Notes: a model not told the origin generated them from the letters alone. A stretch of DNA of 11,286 nucleotides from Clostridia bacterium (GCA_900770145.1 CAAGJL010000158.1:1-11286); one strand, 5' to 3'; positions 1-5,472 are shown, counted from the first letter of the stretch. Numbers and translations: made by a program.

Positions 1-1120
1 CGTTGAACTGCCCCGCGCCGAAAAGCCCCGGGATGTGATGAAATTCCAACGTGGCGGAGAGCGCGGTGGGGTCACAGCAGTCATATTCGATGGCGTAGGC
101 GTAACGCATGGTTTCCGCGTGCGCAAAACCCGGCAGGGTGGCAAGCATTTTCTCCTGTACGTCGGTGGGCATGGAGGTGGAAAAGCCTTGCAGATAGAGT
201 TCCTCGGTGTCCGCACCCAGCGGCTCCAAAAACAGCTGATGGCGCTCCTTGTCCGCAAAGCGGACAATTTTATCCTCAATCGAGGGGCAGTAGCGCGGCC
301 CCGTGGCGTGAATAACCCCGCCGTACATCGCGGAGCGGTTCAGGTTTTCGCGGATGACGCGATGGGTTTCGCTGTTGGTATAGACAATATGGCAAGGAAG
401 TTGTGAAACGTCCTTGAGGTAATTTTCCTTCGTCGAGGCGGAGAAGGGAATTGCCTCGGATTCTCCGGGTTGTTCTTCCAGCACGGAAAAATCGATCGAG
501 CGGCGGTTGATTCTCGCCGGGGTGCCGGTTTTGAAGCGGCGGAGCGGCACGCCGATACGGGCAAGCGCCGCAGAAAGCCCCTTGGAGGGCAGAAACCCGT
601 CCGGTCCGCTTTCGTAATTGACATTGCCCACGAAAACCCGGCTGTCAAGGTAGGTGCCCGCCGCCACAATCACGCAGTCACAGGTGAAAACGTCGCCAAG
701 GCGGGTGGTGACGGAAGAAACGGCGCCCTGCTCGTCCAGGGTGATGTCCGTGACCTCGCCCTGAACGAGGCGCAGGTGCTCCGTGGTTTCCAGGACGTGT
801 TTCATATAAGCGTGGTAGCGTTTGCGGTCTGCCTGCACGCGCTTGGAATGCACCGCCGCGCCTTTGCCGAGGTTCAGCGTGCGGGATTGGAGGGTGACGT
901 GATCCGCGGCCCGCCCCATTTCGCCGCCCAGCGCGTCGATTTCAAAAACCAGATGCCCCTTTGCGGTGCCGCCGATAGAGGGGTTGCAGGGCATGTTGGC
1001 GACCGACTCCAAGGACATGGTAAAAAGAACGGTGTCCACACCGAGACGTGCGGCGGCAAGCGCCGCCTCAATGCCGGCGTGACCCGCGCCGATGACGATG
1101 ACTTTTGTGTGATGATCCAT
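1..1120 (-). CDS. mnmG: tRNA uridine-5-carboxymethylaminomethyl modification enzyme MnmG (GidA), C-terminus cut off by window edge
   Basis: MnmG is the FAD-dependent partner of MnmE. Together they install the carboxymethylaminomethyl group at wobble U34 of tRNAs reading split codon boxes. About 373 residues of a usual ~620 are present. Seen in the sequence: the FAD dinucleotide motif GAGHAG at residues 11-16, the MPCNPSIGG loop whose C45 corresponds to a family redox cysteine, KGHLVFEIDALGGEMG, KTGTPARI, and RYCPSIEDKIVRFADK with the second family cysteine. The region YAIEYDCCDP...GLFGAGQ precedes the cut. The ATG at 1120 is chosen because it puts VIVIGAGHAG at the usual N-terminal position and no in-frame ATG, GTG or TTG lies just upstream. 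There is no good Shine-Dalgarno at normal spacing; the nearest purine box is about 35 bases away. It is the last gene of the minus-strand block, downstream of rarA across a 1-kb repeat-filled gap. The identification is secure. Confidence 0.96.
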   Translation of the reverse strand, partial: MDHHTKVIVIGAGHAGIEAALAAARLGVDTVLFTMSLESVANMPCNPSIGGTAKGHLVFEIDALGGEMGRAADHVTLQSRTLNLGKGAAVHSKRVQADRKRYHAYMKHVLETTEHLRLVQGEVTDITLDEQGAVSSVTTRLGDVFTCDCVIVAAGTYLDSRVFVGNVNYESGPDGFLPSKGLSAALARIGVPLRRFKTGTPARINRRSIDFSVLEEQPGESEAIPFSASTKENYLKDVSQLPCHIVYTNSETHRVIRENLNRSAMYGGVIHATGPRYCPSIEDKIVRFADKERHQLFLEPLGADTEELYLQGFSTSMPTDVQEKMLATLPGFAHAETMRYAYAIEYDCCDPTALSATLEFHHIPGLFGAGQFN

Positions 1121-1154
1121 AATATGTGCCGGTACGTGATGAGAAACGCCCGGG

Positions 1155-1163
1155 TTCTCCTTT
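1155..1163 (-). promoter_or_regulatory. Strong but badly placed Shine-Dalgarno-like box upstream of mnmG
   Basis: The minus strand reads AAAGGAGAA here, about 35 bases before the mnmG ATG at 1120. No start codon lies at normal spacing from it. The bases GAGAA (part of the box) can pair with TTCTC at 1145-1141 around a CCCGGG core. A small hairpin could therefore either hide the box or bring it closer to the start. This is seen in sequence; a role in translation is inference. Confidence 0.35.
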
Positions 1164-1227
1164 CGGGAATGTGTGGGTAATGTTTATTTTCGTGGGGGGA
1201 GGGGGGGTGGCGCCGTCAGGCGGCAGG

Positions 1228-1310
1228 GGAGAGCGCGCAACTTTGAAGTTAGTTTTTGTTTTGGATACCAACCACCAAACGAGGGGTGCGACAACCGGAT
1301 AAATTTCCCT
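1228..1310 (-). repeat. Module M1, copy A (upstream of mnmG)
   Basis: This 83-base block aligns without gaps to 3453-3535, with about 80% identity counted by eye. The most conserved parts are the GGAGAGCGCGCAAC start, the AGTT.GTTTTTG core, GGATACCA, GGTGCGACAAC and AATTTCCCT. It lies about 108 bases upstream of the mnmG start, and the partner copy lies about 79 bases upstream of rarA. In the gene direction both copies keep TTGTCG-N18-TGGTAT, a possible but weak promoter. The strand given is that of the downstream gene. Confidence 0.75.
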
Positions 1311-1337
1311 GCCTTGCAAAACGTCCTTTGTCTCGCG

Positions 1338-1400
1338 GGCTCCCTCACCCGCTTGCGCGGGAGCTCCTGTTGACGCTTTGCGTCAACGTCGGAGGGAGCC
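1338..1400. repeat. Three-way-junction inverted repeat (divergent M2-family hairpin)
   Basis: The outer arms GGCTCCCTC (1338-1346) and GAGGGAGCC (1392-1400) pair perfectly. They enclose two perfect hairpins: CCCGC-TTGC-GCGGG (1348-1361) and TTGACGC-TTT-GCGTCAA (1370-1386). The layout matches the M2 module seen elsewhere, which has a GC hairpin followed by a GCTCCC/GGGAGC hairpin, but here the second loop is replaced by its own stem. No long T-run follows. Confidence 0.7.
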
Positions 1401-1427
1401 TTCCGGGTGGCAAGTTCATCATTGTAG

Positions 1428-1446
1428 GGGAGGGGTTTCCCCTCCC
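1428..1446. repeat. Short perfect hairpin
   Basis: The arms GGGAGGGG (1428-1435) and CCCCTCCC (1439-1446) flank the loop TTT. It sits between the three-way-junction element and M2 copy A. No T-run follows on either strand, so it is not a convincing terminator. Confidence 0.55.
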
Positions 1447-1477
1447 GCCGGCAGGGCAAAGATTTCAAACAAGCAAG

Positions 1478-1547
1478 ACAATCCCTCAGGCGCTGTCGCG
1501 CCAGCTCCCTTTACACAAGGGAGCCTTTTGGGGTGTGCGAACATTGC
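1478..1547 (+). repeat. Modules M2+M5, copy A
   Basis: M2 begins ACAATCCCTCAGG and holds the hairpins GGCGC-TGTC-GCGCC and GCTCCCTT-TACAC-AAGGGAGC (1504-1524). CTTTT follows, and then M5, TGTGCGAACATTGC (1534-1547). The same unit, almost base for base, is at 3811-3884. On the plus strand it looks like an intrinsic terminator, but the flanking genes are all on the minus strand. Confidence 0.8.
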
Positions 1548-1560
1548 AAAAAATTCCCGC

Positions 1561-1656
1561 AGGGGCGACCATCGGTAGCCCGCTTTTTCGACACAAATCT
1601 AACACCGTCAGGGGCATTCCATATGCCCCCGCTGTATGGAATTTCATTCCAACAAC
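1561..1656 (+). repeat. Modules M4+M3, copy A
   Basis: M4 reads GGGGCGACCATCGGTAGCCC, then CGCTTTTTCGACACAAATC and AACACCGT. M3 is the hairpin GGGGCAT-TCCAT-ATGCCCC (1611-1629), followed by CGC and a GGAATTTCATTCC stretch. The M4+M3 pair recurs at 3983-4085. M3 alone recurs at 3646-3690, and an inverted pair lies near 1895-1965. Confidence 0.75.
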
Positions 1657-1673
1657 GCGGCGGCGCACTCCGG

Positions 1674-1827
1674 AGCCTCCCCTGTGTAAGGGGAGGTACC
1701 GCGCGGAGCGCGGCACAGGGGTTGTACCTGACAGAAACTATCTTCTTTTTCTTTTCTGCAAACTCCAAACTTTTACAATCCCTCACCCGCTCACGCGTCG
1801 GATCCCTTTACCGGGTGTCGCCTTTGG
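1674..1827. repeat. MITE-like inverted pair M6/M2, copy A
   Basis: The left arm (1674-1727) contains CCTCCCCT-GTGTA-AGGGGAGG, a GC hairpin and GGGGTTGTACC. After about 46 bases rich in pyrimidines, the right arm (1774-1827) starts TACAATCCCTCACCCGC. Reversed, the right arm has the same organisation as the left, so the unit is about 154 bases with imperfect terminal inverted repeats. The right arm is degenerate here (ATCCCTTTACCGGGT), while the copy at 3712-3866 is well kept. M5 follows at 1830-1843. No target-site duplication is obvious. Confidence 0.65.
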
Positions 1828-1829
1828 TT

Positions 1830-1843
1830 TGTGCGGACATTGC
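1830..1843 (+). repeat. Module M5, second copy in gap A
   Basis: TGTGCGGACATTGC, one base away from the common form TGTGCGAACATTGC. It sits directly after the M2-type arm of the MITE-like unit and is followed by GAAAAATG. Confidence 0.7.
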
Positions 1844-1894
1844 GAAAAATGTTTTTCCGTTCTCGTCGGGCGGGGGCTTGTTTCGCCGTTTGTC

Positions 1895-1965
1895 GGGATT
1901 TGATTTCTTACAAGCGGGGGCATATGGAATGCCCCCTGACGGGGTTGGATTTTTGCCGGCAAATG
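1895..1965 (-). repeat. Modules M3+M4 in inverted orientation
   Basis: GGGGGCAT (1916-1923) pairs with ATGCCCCC (1929-1936). Around it, the flanks TTTGATTTCTTACAAGC and TGACGGGGTTGGATTTTTGCCGGC match the reverse complement of the M3/M4 unit at 1561-1656. This is the only recognised M3/M4 unit in the opposite orientation. Confidence 0.65.
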
Positions 1966-2059
1966 GGTCGTCTTGCGCCTGTGGCGCTGTGCGTCAGCAC
2001 CCTGTGGAGGTTGCGGTTTTCCATAAGATATTTCGCTGTGCGGGGGAGAGAAAGATTGC

Positions 2060-2116
2060 TTTTTCAAAGGTTTTTGAGGGGGTCCTGGGGCACTTTTTGC
2101 AAAAAGTGCCCCAGGC
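2060..2116. repeat. Palindromic 3'-end module P, copy 1 (after rarA)
   Basis: A box TTTTTCAAAGGTTTTTGAGG precedes a perfect 32-base palindrome at 2084-2115, with arms CCTGGGGCACTTTTT and AAAAAGTGCCCCAGG around GC. It ends 8 bases from the rarA stop. In the direction of rarA transcription the hairpin is followed by ACCCCCTC, not by a T-run, so it is not a classic intrinsic terminator. It could still protect the transcript end. Confidence 0.8.
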
Positions 2117-2123
2117 GCGCCCC

Positions 2124-3374
2124 TCACTTTTTCGGTTTTCCGCCCTCGCGGCGAATCATTTCGGCGTATTGCTTTGCCGCTTGTTCGGTCTTGTTTTCAC
2201 CGTAAAAATAGTACTGTTTTCCGGTAAGGTCGGTGGGTAGGTAGGGTTGCCTTACGTAATCACAGGTGAAATCATGCGGGTAGCGGTAGCCTTTGAAGAG
2301 CGGCGAGCGCAGGTGCACCGGCACTTCCACGCCGCGCCCTGCCTCAATGTCGGCTTTTGCCGCCGCCAGCGCCGCATAAGCGGTGTTGGATTTGGGCGCG
2401 GTGGCAAGCATCAGAGCGGCGTTGATGAGGGGAATCGCCGCTTCGGGAAAGCCCAGTTCAATCGCGGAATCACAGCACGCGCGGGTGATTGCCGCCGCCT
2501 GCGGGTAGGCAAGACCGATGTCCTCGGAGGCGATGACCTGCAAGCGCCGGCAAAGTGAAATCAGTTCGCCCGCCTCCACCAGTTTTGCCACGTAAAACGC
2601 GGTGGCGTCCGGGTCTGAGCCGCGGATGGATTTTTGCAGGCAGGAGAGCAGATCGTAATGCGTGTCCTCGTTGAAAGAGCCGGTTTTCACGTCGAAAGAA
2701 TCCACGCTTTCGCGCGAAATCTCACACCGTTCCCCGCCGTTTTCGACAGCGTAGTAAGCGTTTTCCAGAAGACCGATACCGCGGCGCACGTCGCCGCGCA
2801 CCAAGGAGGCAAGGTAGGTCAGCGTTTCGTCGCTTGCCGTCACGTCGGTGCCTCTTTCGCGGTTGAGGGCGGCGAGGGCGCGGGAGAGCGCAGGCACCAT
2901 TTCGGCGGCGGTGACGGGCTTGAATTCAAACAGAGAAGAGCGCGAAATGATGGCGTTGTAGATATAAAAATGAGGGTTTTCGGTGGTGGAGGCAATCAGG
3001 GTCACGCGGCCGTCCTCCATATATTCGAGCAGGCTTTGCTGTTGTTTGCGGTTGAAATACTGAATTTCGTCCAGATACAGCAGGATCCCGCCCGCGCCGA
3101 ACACGTTGGCGGTCTCGGCAAGGATGGCTTTGACGTCCGAGAGCGAGGCGGAGGTGCAGTTGAGGCGCCGGAACACCATGCCGGATTGTTTGGCAATGAT
3201 GGCGGCGGCGGTGGTTTTTCCCGTGCCGGGGGGGCCGAAGAAAATCATGTTGGTGACCCTGCCGCTTTCCACCATCCGGCGCACCACGCCGCGTGCGCCG
3301 AACAGGTGCGCCTGACCCACCAGATCGTCAAACGAGGTGGGGCGAAGGAGGTCTGCTAATTGCTCGTTTCTCAT
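2124..3374 (-). CDS. rarA: Replication-associated recombination protein A (RarA/MgsA-type AAA+ ATPase)
   Basis: RarA is a clamp-loader-like AAA+ ATPase acting at stalled replication forks. The protein has 416 residues, close to the family's 420-450. Seen: RPTSFDDLVGQ at 11-21, Walker A GPPGTGKT at 47-54, Walker B YLDEIQYFN at 100-108, sensor-1-like ASTTENP at 128-134 and the arginine-finger motif SRS at 144-146. The C-terminal MgsA-type tetramerisation domain includes ASEDIGLAYPQA, NTAYAALAAAKADI and GYRYPHDF. The Walker B differs from the common DEIHRFN form; I recall DEIQYFN as the clostridial variant. The open frame extends further upstream, but the ATG at 3374 gives the canonical MRNEQLADLLRP start and has AAGGA 11 bases before it. 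Flanking gaps are repeat mosaics, so it is probably transcribed as its own unit or weakly linked to the U32 gene. Its promoter is unclear. Confidence 0.95.
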   Translation of the reverse strand: MRNEQLADLLRPTSFDDLVGQAHLFGARGVVRRMVESGRVTNMIFFGPPGTGKTTAAAIIAKQSGMVFRRLNCTSASLSDVKAILAETANVFGAGGILLYLDEIQYFNRKQQQSLLEYMEDGRVTLIASTTENPHFYIYNAIISRSSLFEFKPVTAAEMVPALSRALAALNRERGTDVTASDETLTYLASLVRGDVRRGIGLLENAYYAVENGGERCEISRESVDSFDVKTGSFNEDTHYDLLSCLQKSIRGSDPDATAFYVAKLVEAGELISLCRRLQVIASEDIGLAYPQAAAITRACCDSAIELGFPEAAIPLINAALMLATAPKSNTAYAALAAAKADIEAGRGVEVPVHLRSPLFKGYRYPHDFTCDYVRQPYLPTDLTGKQYYFYGENKTEQAAKQYAEMIRREGGKPKK

Positions 3375-3440
3375 ACCGTATCCAGTCCTTTTTTGAAATA
3401 GGGGGTGATTGTGGGGGAAGTTACATAATGACTGTGGGGG

Positions 3441-3452
3441 CGCGAACATTGC
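3441..3452 (+). repeat. Module M5, partial copy next to M1
   Basis: CGCGAACATTGC matches the last 12 bases of M5 except for C in place of T at its first base. It directly abuts the M1 block that begins at 3453 and is not preceded by an M2 hairpin, unlike most other copies. Confidence 0.55.
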
Positions 3453-3535
3453 GGAGAGCGCGCAACGATGAAGTTCGTTTTTGCTTTGGATACCACTCGA
3501 CATACTTTGGGTGCGACAACTATATGAATTTCCCT
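3453..3535 (-). repeat. Module M1, copy B (upstream of rarA)
   Basis: This is the ungapped 83-base partner of 1228-1310, about 80% identical by eye. It keeps GGAGAGCGCGCAAC, GTTTTTG, GGATACCA, GGTGCGACAAC and AATTTCCCT. It ends 79 bases before the rarA start. The gene-strand pair TTGTCG (3519-3514) and TGGTAT (3495-3490), spaced by 18, is conserved with copy A. Confidence 0.75.
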
Positions 3536-3567
3536 ACGGTGCAAAGCATCCACAGTCTCGCTTGCTC

Positions 3568-3630
3568 CCCCACCCGCTCACGCGGGAGCCCCCTCCCGGA
3601 GGGGGCCTTTTTAGTTTGTACGAACATTGC
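3568..3630 (+). repeat. M2-type double hairpin with T-run, followed by M5
   Basis: CCCGC-TCAC-GCGGG is followed by GCCCCCT-CCCGG-AGGGGGC (3588-3606) and CTTTTT. AGTTTGTACGAACATTGC follows (M5 at 3617-3630). On the plus strand this is a good intrinsic terminator shape. No plus-strand gene lies upstream, so if functional it would stop transcription antisense to the minus-strand genes. Confidence 0.7.
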
Positions 3631-3645
3631 AAACAACTACATTGG

Positions 3646-3690
3646 CAGGGGGCATTCCATACGCCCCCGCTTGCAAGGAATTTTATCCCG
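3646..3690 (+). repeat. Module M3, copy B1
   Basis: GGGGGCAT (3648-3655), loop TCCAT, then a near-complement ACGCCCCC (3661-3668) with one T-to-C change that leaves an A-C mismatch. GCTTGCAAGGAATTTTATCCC follows in the same order as in the copy at 4031-4085. Confidence 0.65.
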
Positions 3691-3711
3691 TTATCCGTCG
3701 GCGCACTCCTA

Positions 3712-3866
3712 AGCCTGCCCTGTGTAAGGGGAGGTGCCGAGTGAAACGAGGCGGAGGGGTTGTACCTGACACAAACTATCTTTCTTTTCTGCTCTGCAAA
3801 CTTCACACTTTTACAATCCCTCAGGCGCTCCCGCGCCAGCTCCCTTTACACAAGGGAGCCTTTTTT
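3712..3866. repeat. MITE-like inverted pair M6/M2, copy B
   Basis: The left arm (3712-3764) runs AGCCTGCCCTGTGTAAGGGG through GGGGTTGTACC. The centre is about 47 bases (ACACAAACTATC, then pyrimidine-rich). The right arm (3812-3860) runs from TACAATCCCTCA to GCTCCCTT-TACAC-AAGGGAGCC and ends in six T. Reversed, the right arm has GTGTAA, GGGAG, TGGC, a GC hairpin and GAGGGATTGTA in the same order as the left arm. About 155 bases in all, without a coding frame of its own, as expected for a miniature inverted-repeat element. It could instead be a structured RNA element. Confidence 0.65.
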
Positions 3867-3870
3867 AGTT

Positions 3871-3884
3871 TGTGCGAACAATGT
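3871..3884 (+). repeat. Module M5 after MITE-like copy B
   Basis: TGTGCGAACAATGT, directly after the six-T run of the M2 hairpin and AGTT. It differs from the common form in the last positions. Confidence 0.6.
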
Positions 3885-3914
3885 GAGAAACACCTTACAC
3901 ACCGCAGATGGTGC

Positions 3915-3958
3915 CAGCCCCCTCCCGGAAGGGGCCTTTTTGTTTGTGCGAACATTGC
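3915..3958 (+). repeat. Partial M2-type hairpin with T-run, followed by M5
   Basis: AGCCCCCT, loop CCCGGA, then AGGGGC can pair with one bulged C. CTTTTTG follows, and then TTTGTGCGAACATTGC (M5 at 3945-3958). It is terminator-like on the plus strand, again with no plus-strand gene upstream. Confidence 0.6.
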
Positions 3959-3982
3959 GGGAATGTATCTTGCTCCTCGCAA

Positions 3983-4085
3983 GGTCGACCATTGGTCGCC
4001 CGCTTTTCCGACACAAATCCAACACCGTAGGGGGGCATTCTATATGCCCCCGCTTGCAGGAAATTCTATCCCGCAATCCGGCGGC
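3983..4085 (+). repeat. Modules M4+M3, copy B2
   Basis: GGTCGACCATTGGTCGCCCG is followed by CTTTTCCGACACAAATCC and AACACCGT, then the hairpin GGGGGCAT-TCTAT-ATGCCCCC (4031-4051). GCTTGCAGGAAATTCTATCCC and CAATCCGGCGGCG follow. This is the same order as at 1561-1656. Confidence 0.75.
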
Positions 4086-4099
4086 GAACACCCCATCCT

Positions 4100-4153
4100 T
4101 TTTTCAAAGGTTTTCGCGGGGGTGTGGGGGTGCCTTTGCAAAGGCGCCCCCAC
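4100..4153. repeat. Palindromic 3'-end module P, copy 2 (after the U32 gene)
   Basis: The box TTTTTCAAAGGTTTTCGCGG precedes a 30-base palindrome. Its arms are GTGGGGGTGCCTTTG (4124-4138) and CAAAGGCGCCCCCAC (4139-4153), with one G-T-type mismatch. It lies 37 bases from the U32 stop, in the same orientation as copies 1 and 3. No T-run follows in the gene direction. Confidence 0.8.
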
Positions 4154-4196
4154 CGCGTCCTCTCCGCATCCTTTCCGCGTCCCCGCCGCGTCACCC
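4153..4196. repeat. Four 11-base tandem units running into the U32 stop codon
   Basis: CCGCGTCCTCT, CCGCATCCTTT, CCGCGTCCCCG and CCGCGTCACCC follow head to tail. The last unit contains the TGA stop of the minus-strand gene (4193-4191) and its final codon. Confidence 0.6.
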
Positions 4197-5441
4197 TGCG
4201 CGGACGATGTCGCCGGGGGCGGCTTCGTGCGGGAGGCGCGTGTAAAACGTCATCAGCGGATGGGGGGTCGATTCGATCGGCGCGCCGTCCTCGCCGTAAA
4301 GTTCGCTCACGGCAAAAGGAATGCCCACTTTGCCGGGGGTCAGCAGTTCCGCTATACAACCCTTTTCCAGTTTGTTGCGCTGAATCAGGCGGCAAAGCAC
4401 GCCGCTTTCGTTCTCGACGGGTACGCCCGGCAGCGCCGCGCCGCGCTCCTCAACCGTGGCATAGTACGCCTTTTCGCGGAGGTAGCCGGGCTCGCGGCAA
4501 AGTTGCGGGTTTTCCCGCAGGTCGTCAAACCAATAACCGGTGCAGTATTCGCGGTGCGAAACGCTTTCCGCTTCGCGGTACCAGCGTTCGTCAAACACGT
4601 ATTTTTCGGGGTCGCGCAGGTACGCGTCAATCGCCATGCGGTAGGCGTTGGAAACCACCGCCGTATAGTAGGCGCTTTTCATCCGCCCCTCGATTTTGAA
4701 AGAGGCGACCCCCGCCCGGATCAGCTCCGGAATGTGCCGCAGCATACACATATCCTTGGAGGACAGAATGAACGTCCCGTGCTCGTTTTCGCATACCGTT
4801 AAGGGGGATTCCGGTCTTTTTTCCTCCTCGATGGTGTAGGTGTAATTCCACCGGCAGGGCTGGGTGCAGGCGCCGCGATTGGCGTCCCTGCCCGTAAAAT
4901 GATTGGAGAGCATACACCTGCCGCTGTACGATACGCACATCGAGCCGTGCACAAACGCTTCCAATTCCACGGCGGGGTCCAGTGCCTCGCGGATGGCGCG
5001 CACCTCGCCCAAGGTCAGTTCTCTTGCCAGCACCAGCCGCGTGGCGCCCAGCGCTGCCCACGCCTTTGCCGCCGCAGGGCTGACAATGCTGGACTGCGTG
5101 GAAATGTGAATCGGCATTTCGGGCAAAAGCTCCCGGATGGTGGCGAAAACGCCGAGGTCGGTCACAATCATTCCGTCCACGGGCACGCCTGACAGCGAAG
5201 AAAGGTAAGCCCGCAACGCCGGGTACTCGCCCCCGTGCGGCATGGTGTTGACCGTGAGGTAGAGTTTCTTACCCCGTTCGTGGACATATTGCACTGCGGC
5301 GGGCAGTTCGTCCTGTCCGAAATTATCCGCCGCCGACCGCATCCCGAAGCGCTGACCGGCAAGATAGACCGCGTCTGCCCCGTAGCGGATGGCGGCGCGC
5401 AGTTTTTCAAAATTCCCGGCAGGGGAAAGCAATTCCGTCAT
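4191..5441 (-). CDS. U32 peptidase-family protein (TrhP/YrrO-like, probable tRNA or rRNA hydroxylation factor)
   Basis: The protein has 416 residues. The family was named for collagenase-like peptidases, but characterised bacterial members such as TrhP (tRNA 5-hydroxyuridine) and RlhA (23S rRNA hydroxycytidine) act in RNA hydroxylation. Seen: LLSPAGNFEKLRAAIRYGADAVY at 4-26, HISTQSS at 112-118, and the U32 signature FVHGSMCVSYSGRCMLS at 163-179. The four family cysteines are C169, C176, C192 and C196, the last two in RGACTQPCRW. FKIEGRMK and an AYRMAIDAY segment follow, then a small C-terminal beta domain. The start ATG at 5441 has GGAG 8 bases upstream and gives the family N-terminus MTELLSPAGN; the longer open frame reads through the promoter. 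A perfect sigma-A promoter lies just upstream. Fold and family are secure, the RNA substrate is inference. Confidence 0.93.
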   Translation of the reverse strand: MTELLSPAGNFEKLRAAIRYGADAVYLAGQRFGMRSAADNFGQDELPAAVQYVHERGKKLYLTVNTMPHGGEYPALRAYLSSLSGVPVDGMIVTDLGVFATIRELLPEMPIHISTQSSIVSPAAAKAWAALGATRLVLARELTLGEVRAIREALDPAVELEAFVHGSMCVSYSGRCMLSNHFTGRDANRGACTQPCRWNYTYTIEEEKRPESPLTVCENEHGTFILSSKDMCMLRHIPELIRAGVASFKIEGRMKSAYYTAVVSNAYRMAIDAYLRDPEKYVFDERWYREAESVSHREYCTGYWFDDLRENPQLCREPGYLREKAYYATVEERGAALPGVPVENESGVLCRLIQRNKLEKGCIAELLTPGKVGIPFAVSELYGEDGAPIESTPHPLMTFYTRLPHEAAPGDIVRAG

Positions 5442-5472
5442 TTCCGTCACTCCATCTTTATTTTCTGCTATT

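Larger units (their letters stand above)
1121..2123. repeat. Intergenic repeat mosaic between rarA and mnmG (no gene seen)
   Basis: These 1003 bases hold no credible gene. The long open frames here run straight through hairpins and repeats, lack ribosome-binding sites and resemble no family. The region is built from modules shared with the gap at 3375-4190. In order they are: a G-rich run at 1194-1229, M1, a three-way-junction hairpin, a GGGAGGGG/CCCCTCCC hairpin, M2+M5, M4+M3, a paired M6/M2 unit with a second M5, an inverted M3/M4, about 90 bases without recognised structure (about 1970-2058), and palindrome P next to the rarA stop. Confidence 0.85.
3375..4190. repeat. Intergenic repeat mosaic between the U32 gene and rarA (no gene seen)
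   Basis: These 816 bases hold no credible gene. Reading from the rarA start the order is: leader, M5 fragment, M1, M2-type hairpin + M5, M3, M6/M2 MITE-like unit, M5, another hairpin + M5, M4+M3, then palindrome P and an 11-base tandem repeat touching the U32 stop. The modules are shared with 1121-2123 but in a different number and order. Confidence 0.85.

Noticed and set aside
2084..2115. Classic intrinsic terminator of rarA
   Set aside because: The stem is excellent, but the gene-strand sequence after it is ACCCCCTC rather than a T-run, so it was listed as a repeat.
1121..2123. Riboswitch or T-box upstream of mnmG
   Set aside because: The structures present are repeat modules also found upstream of rarA; no conserved aptamer or T-box sequence was recognised.
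1256..2240. Overlapping plus-strand frames of 215 and 235 residues in the repeat gap
   Set aside because: They translate hairpins and repeats shared with the other gap, lack ribosome-binding sites and overlap each other. Similar peptide stretches in both gaps come from the DNA repeats.
1478..4051. Possible CRISPR array from repeated short hairpins
   Set aside because: Repeat units differ in type, spacing is irregular, and no cas genes are present.
3627..4802. 391-residue open frame on the plus strand
   Set aside because: Runs through repeat modules and then antisense to the U32 gene.
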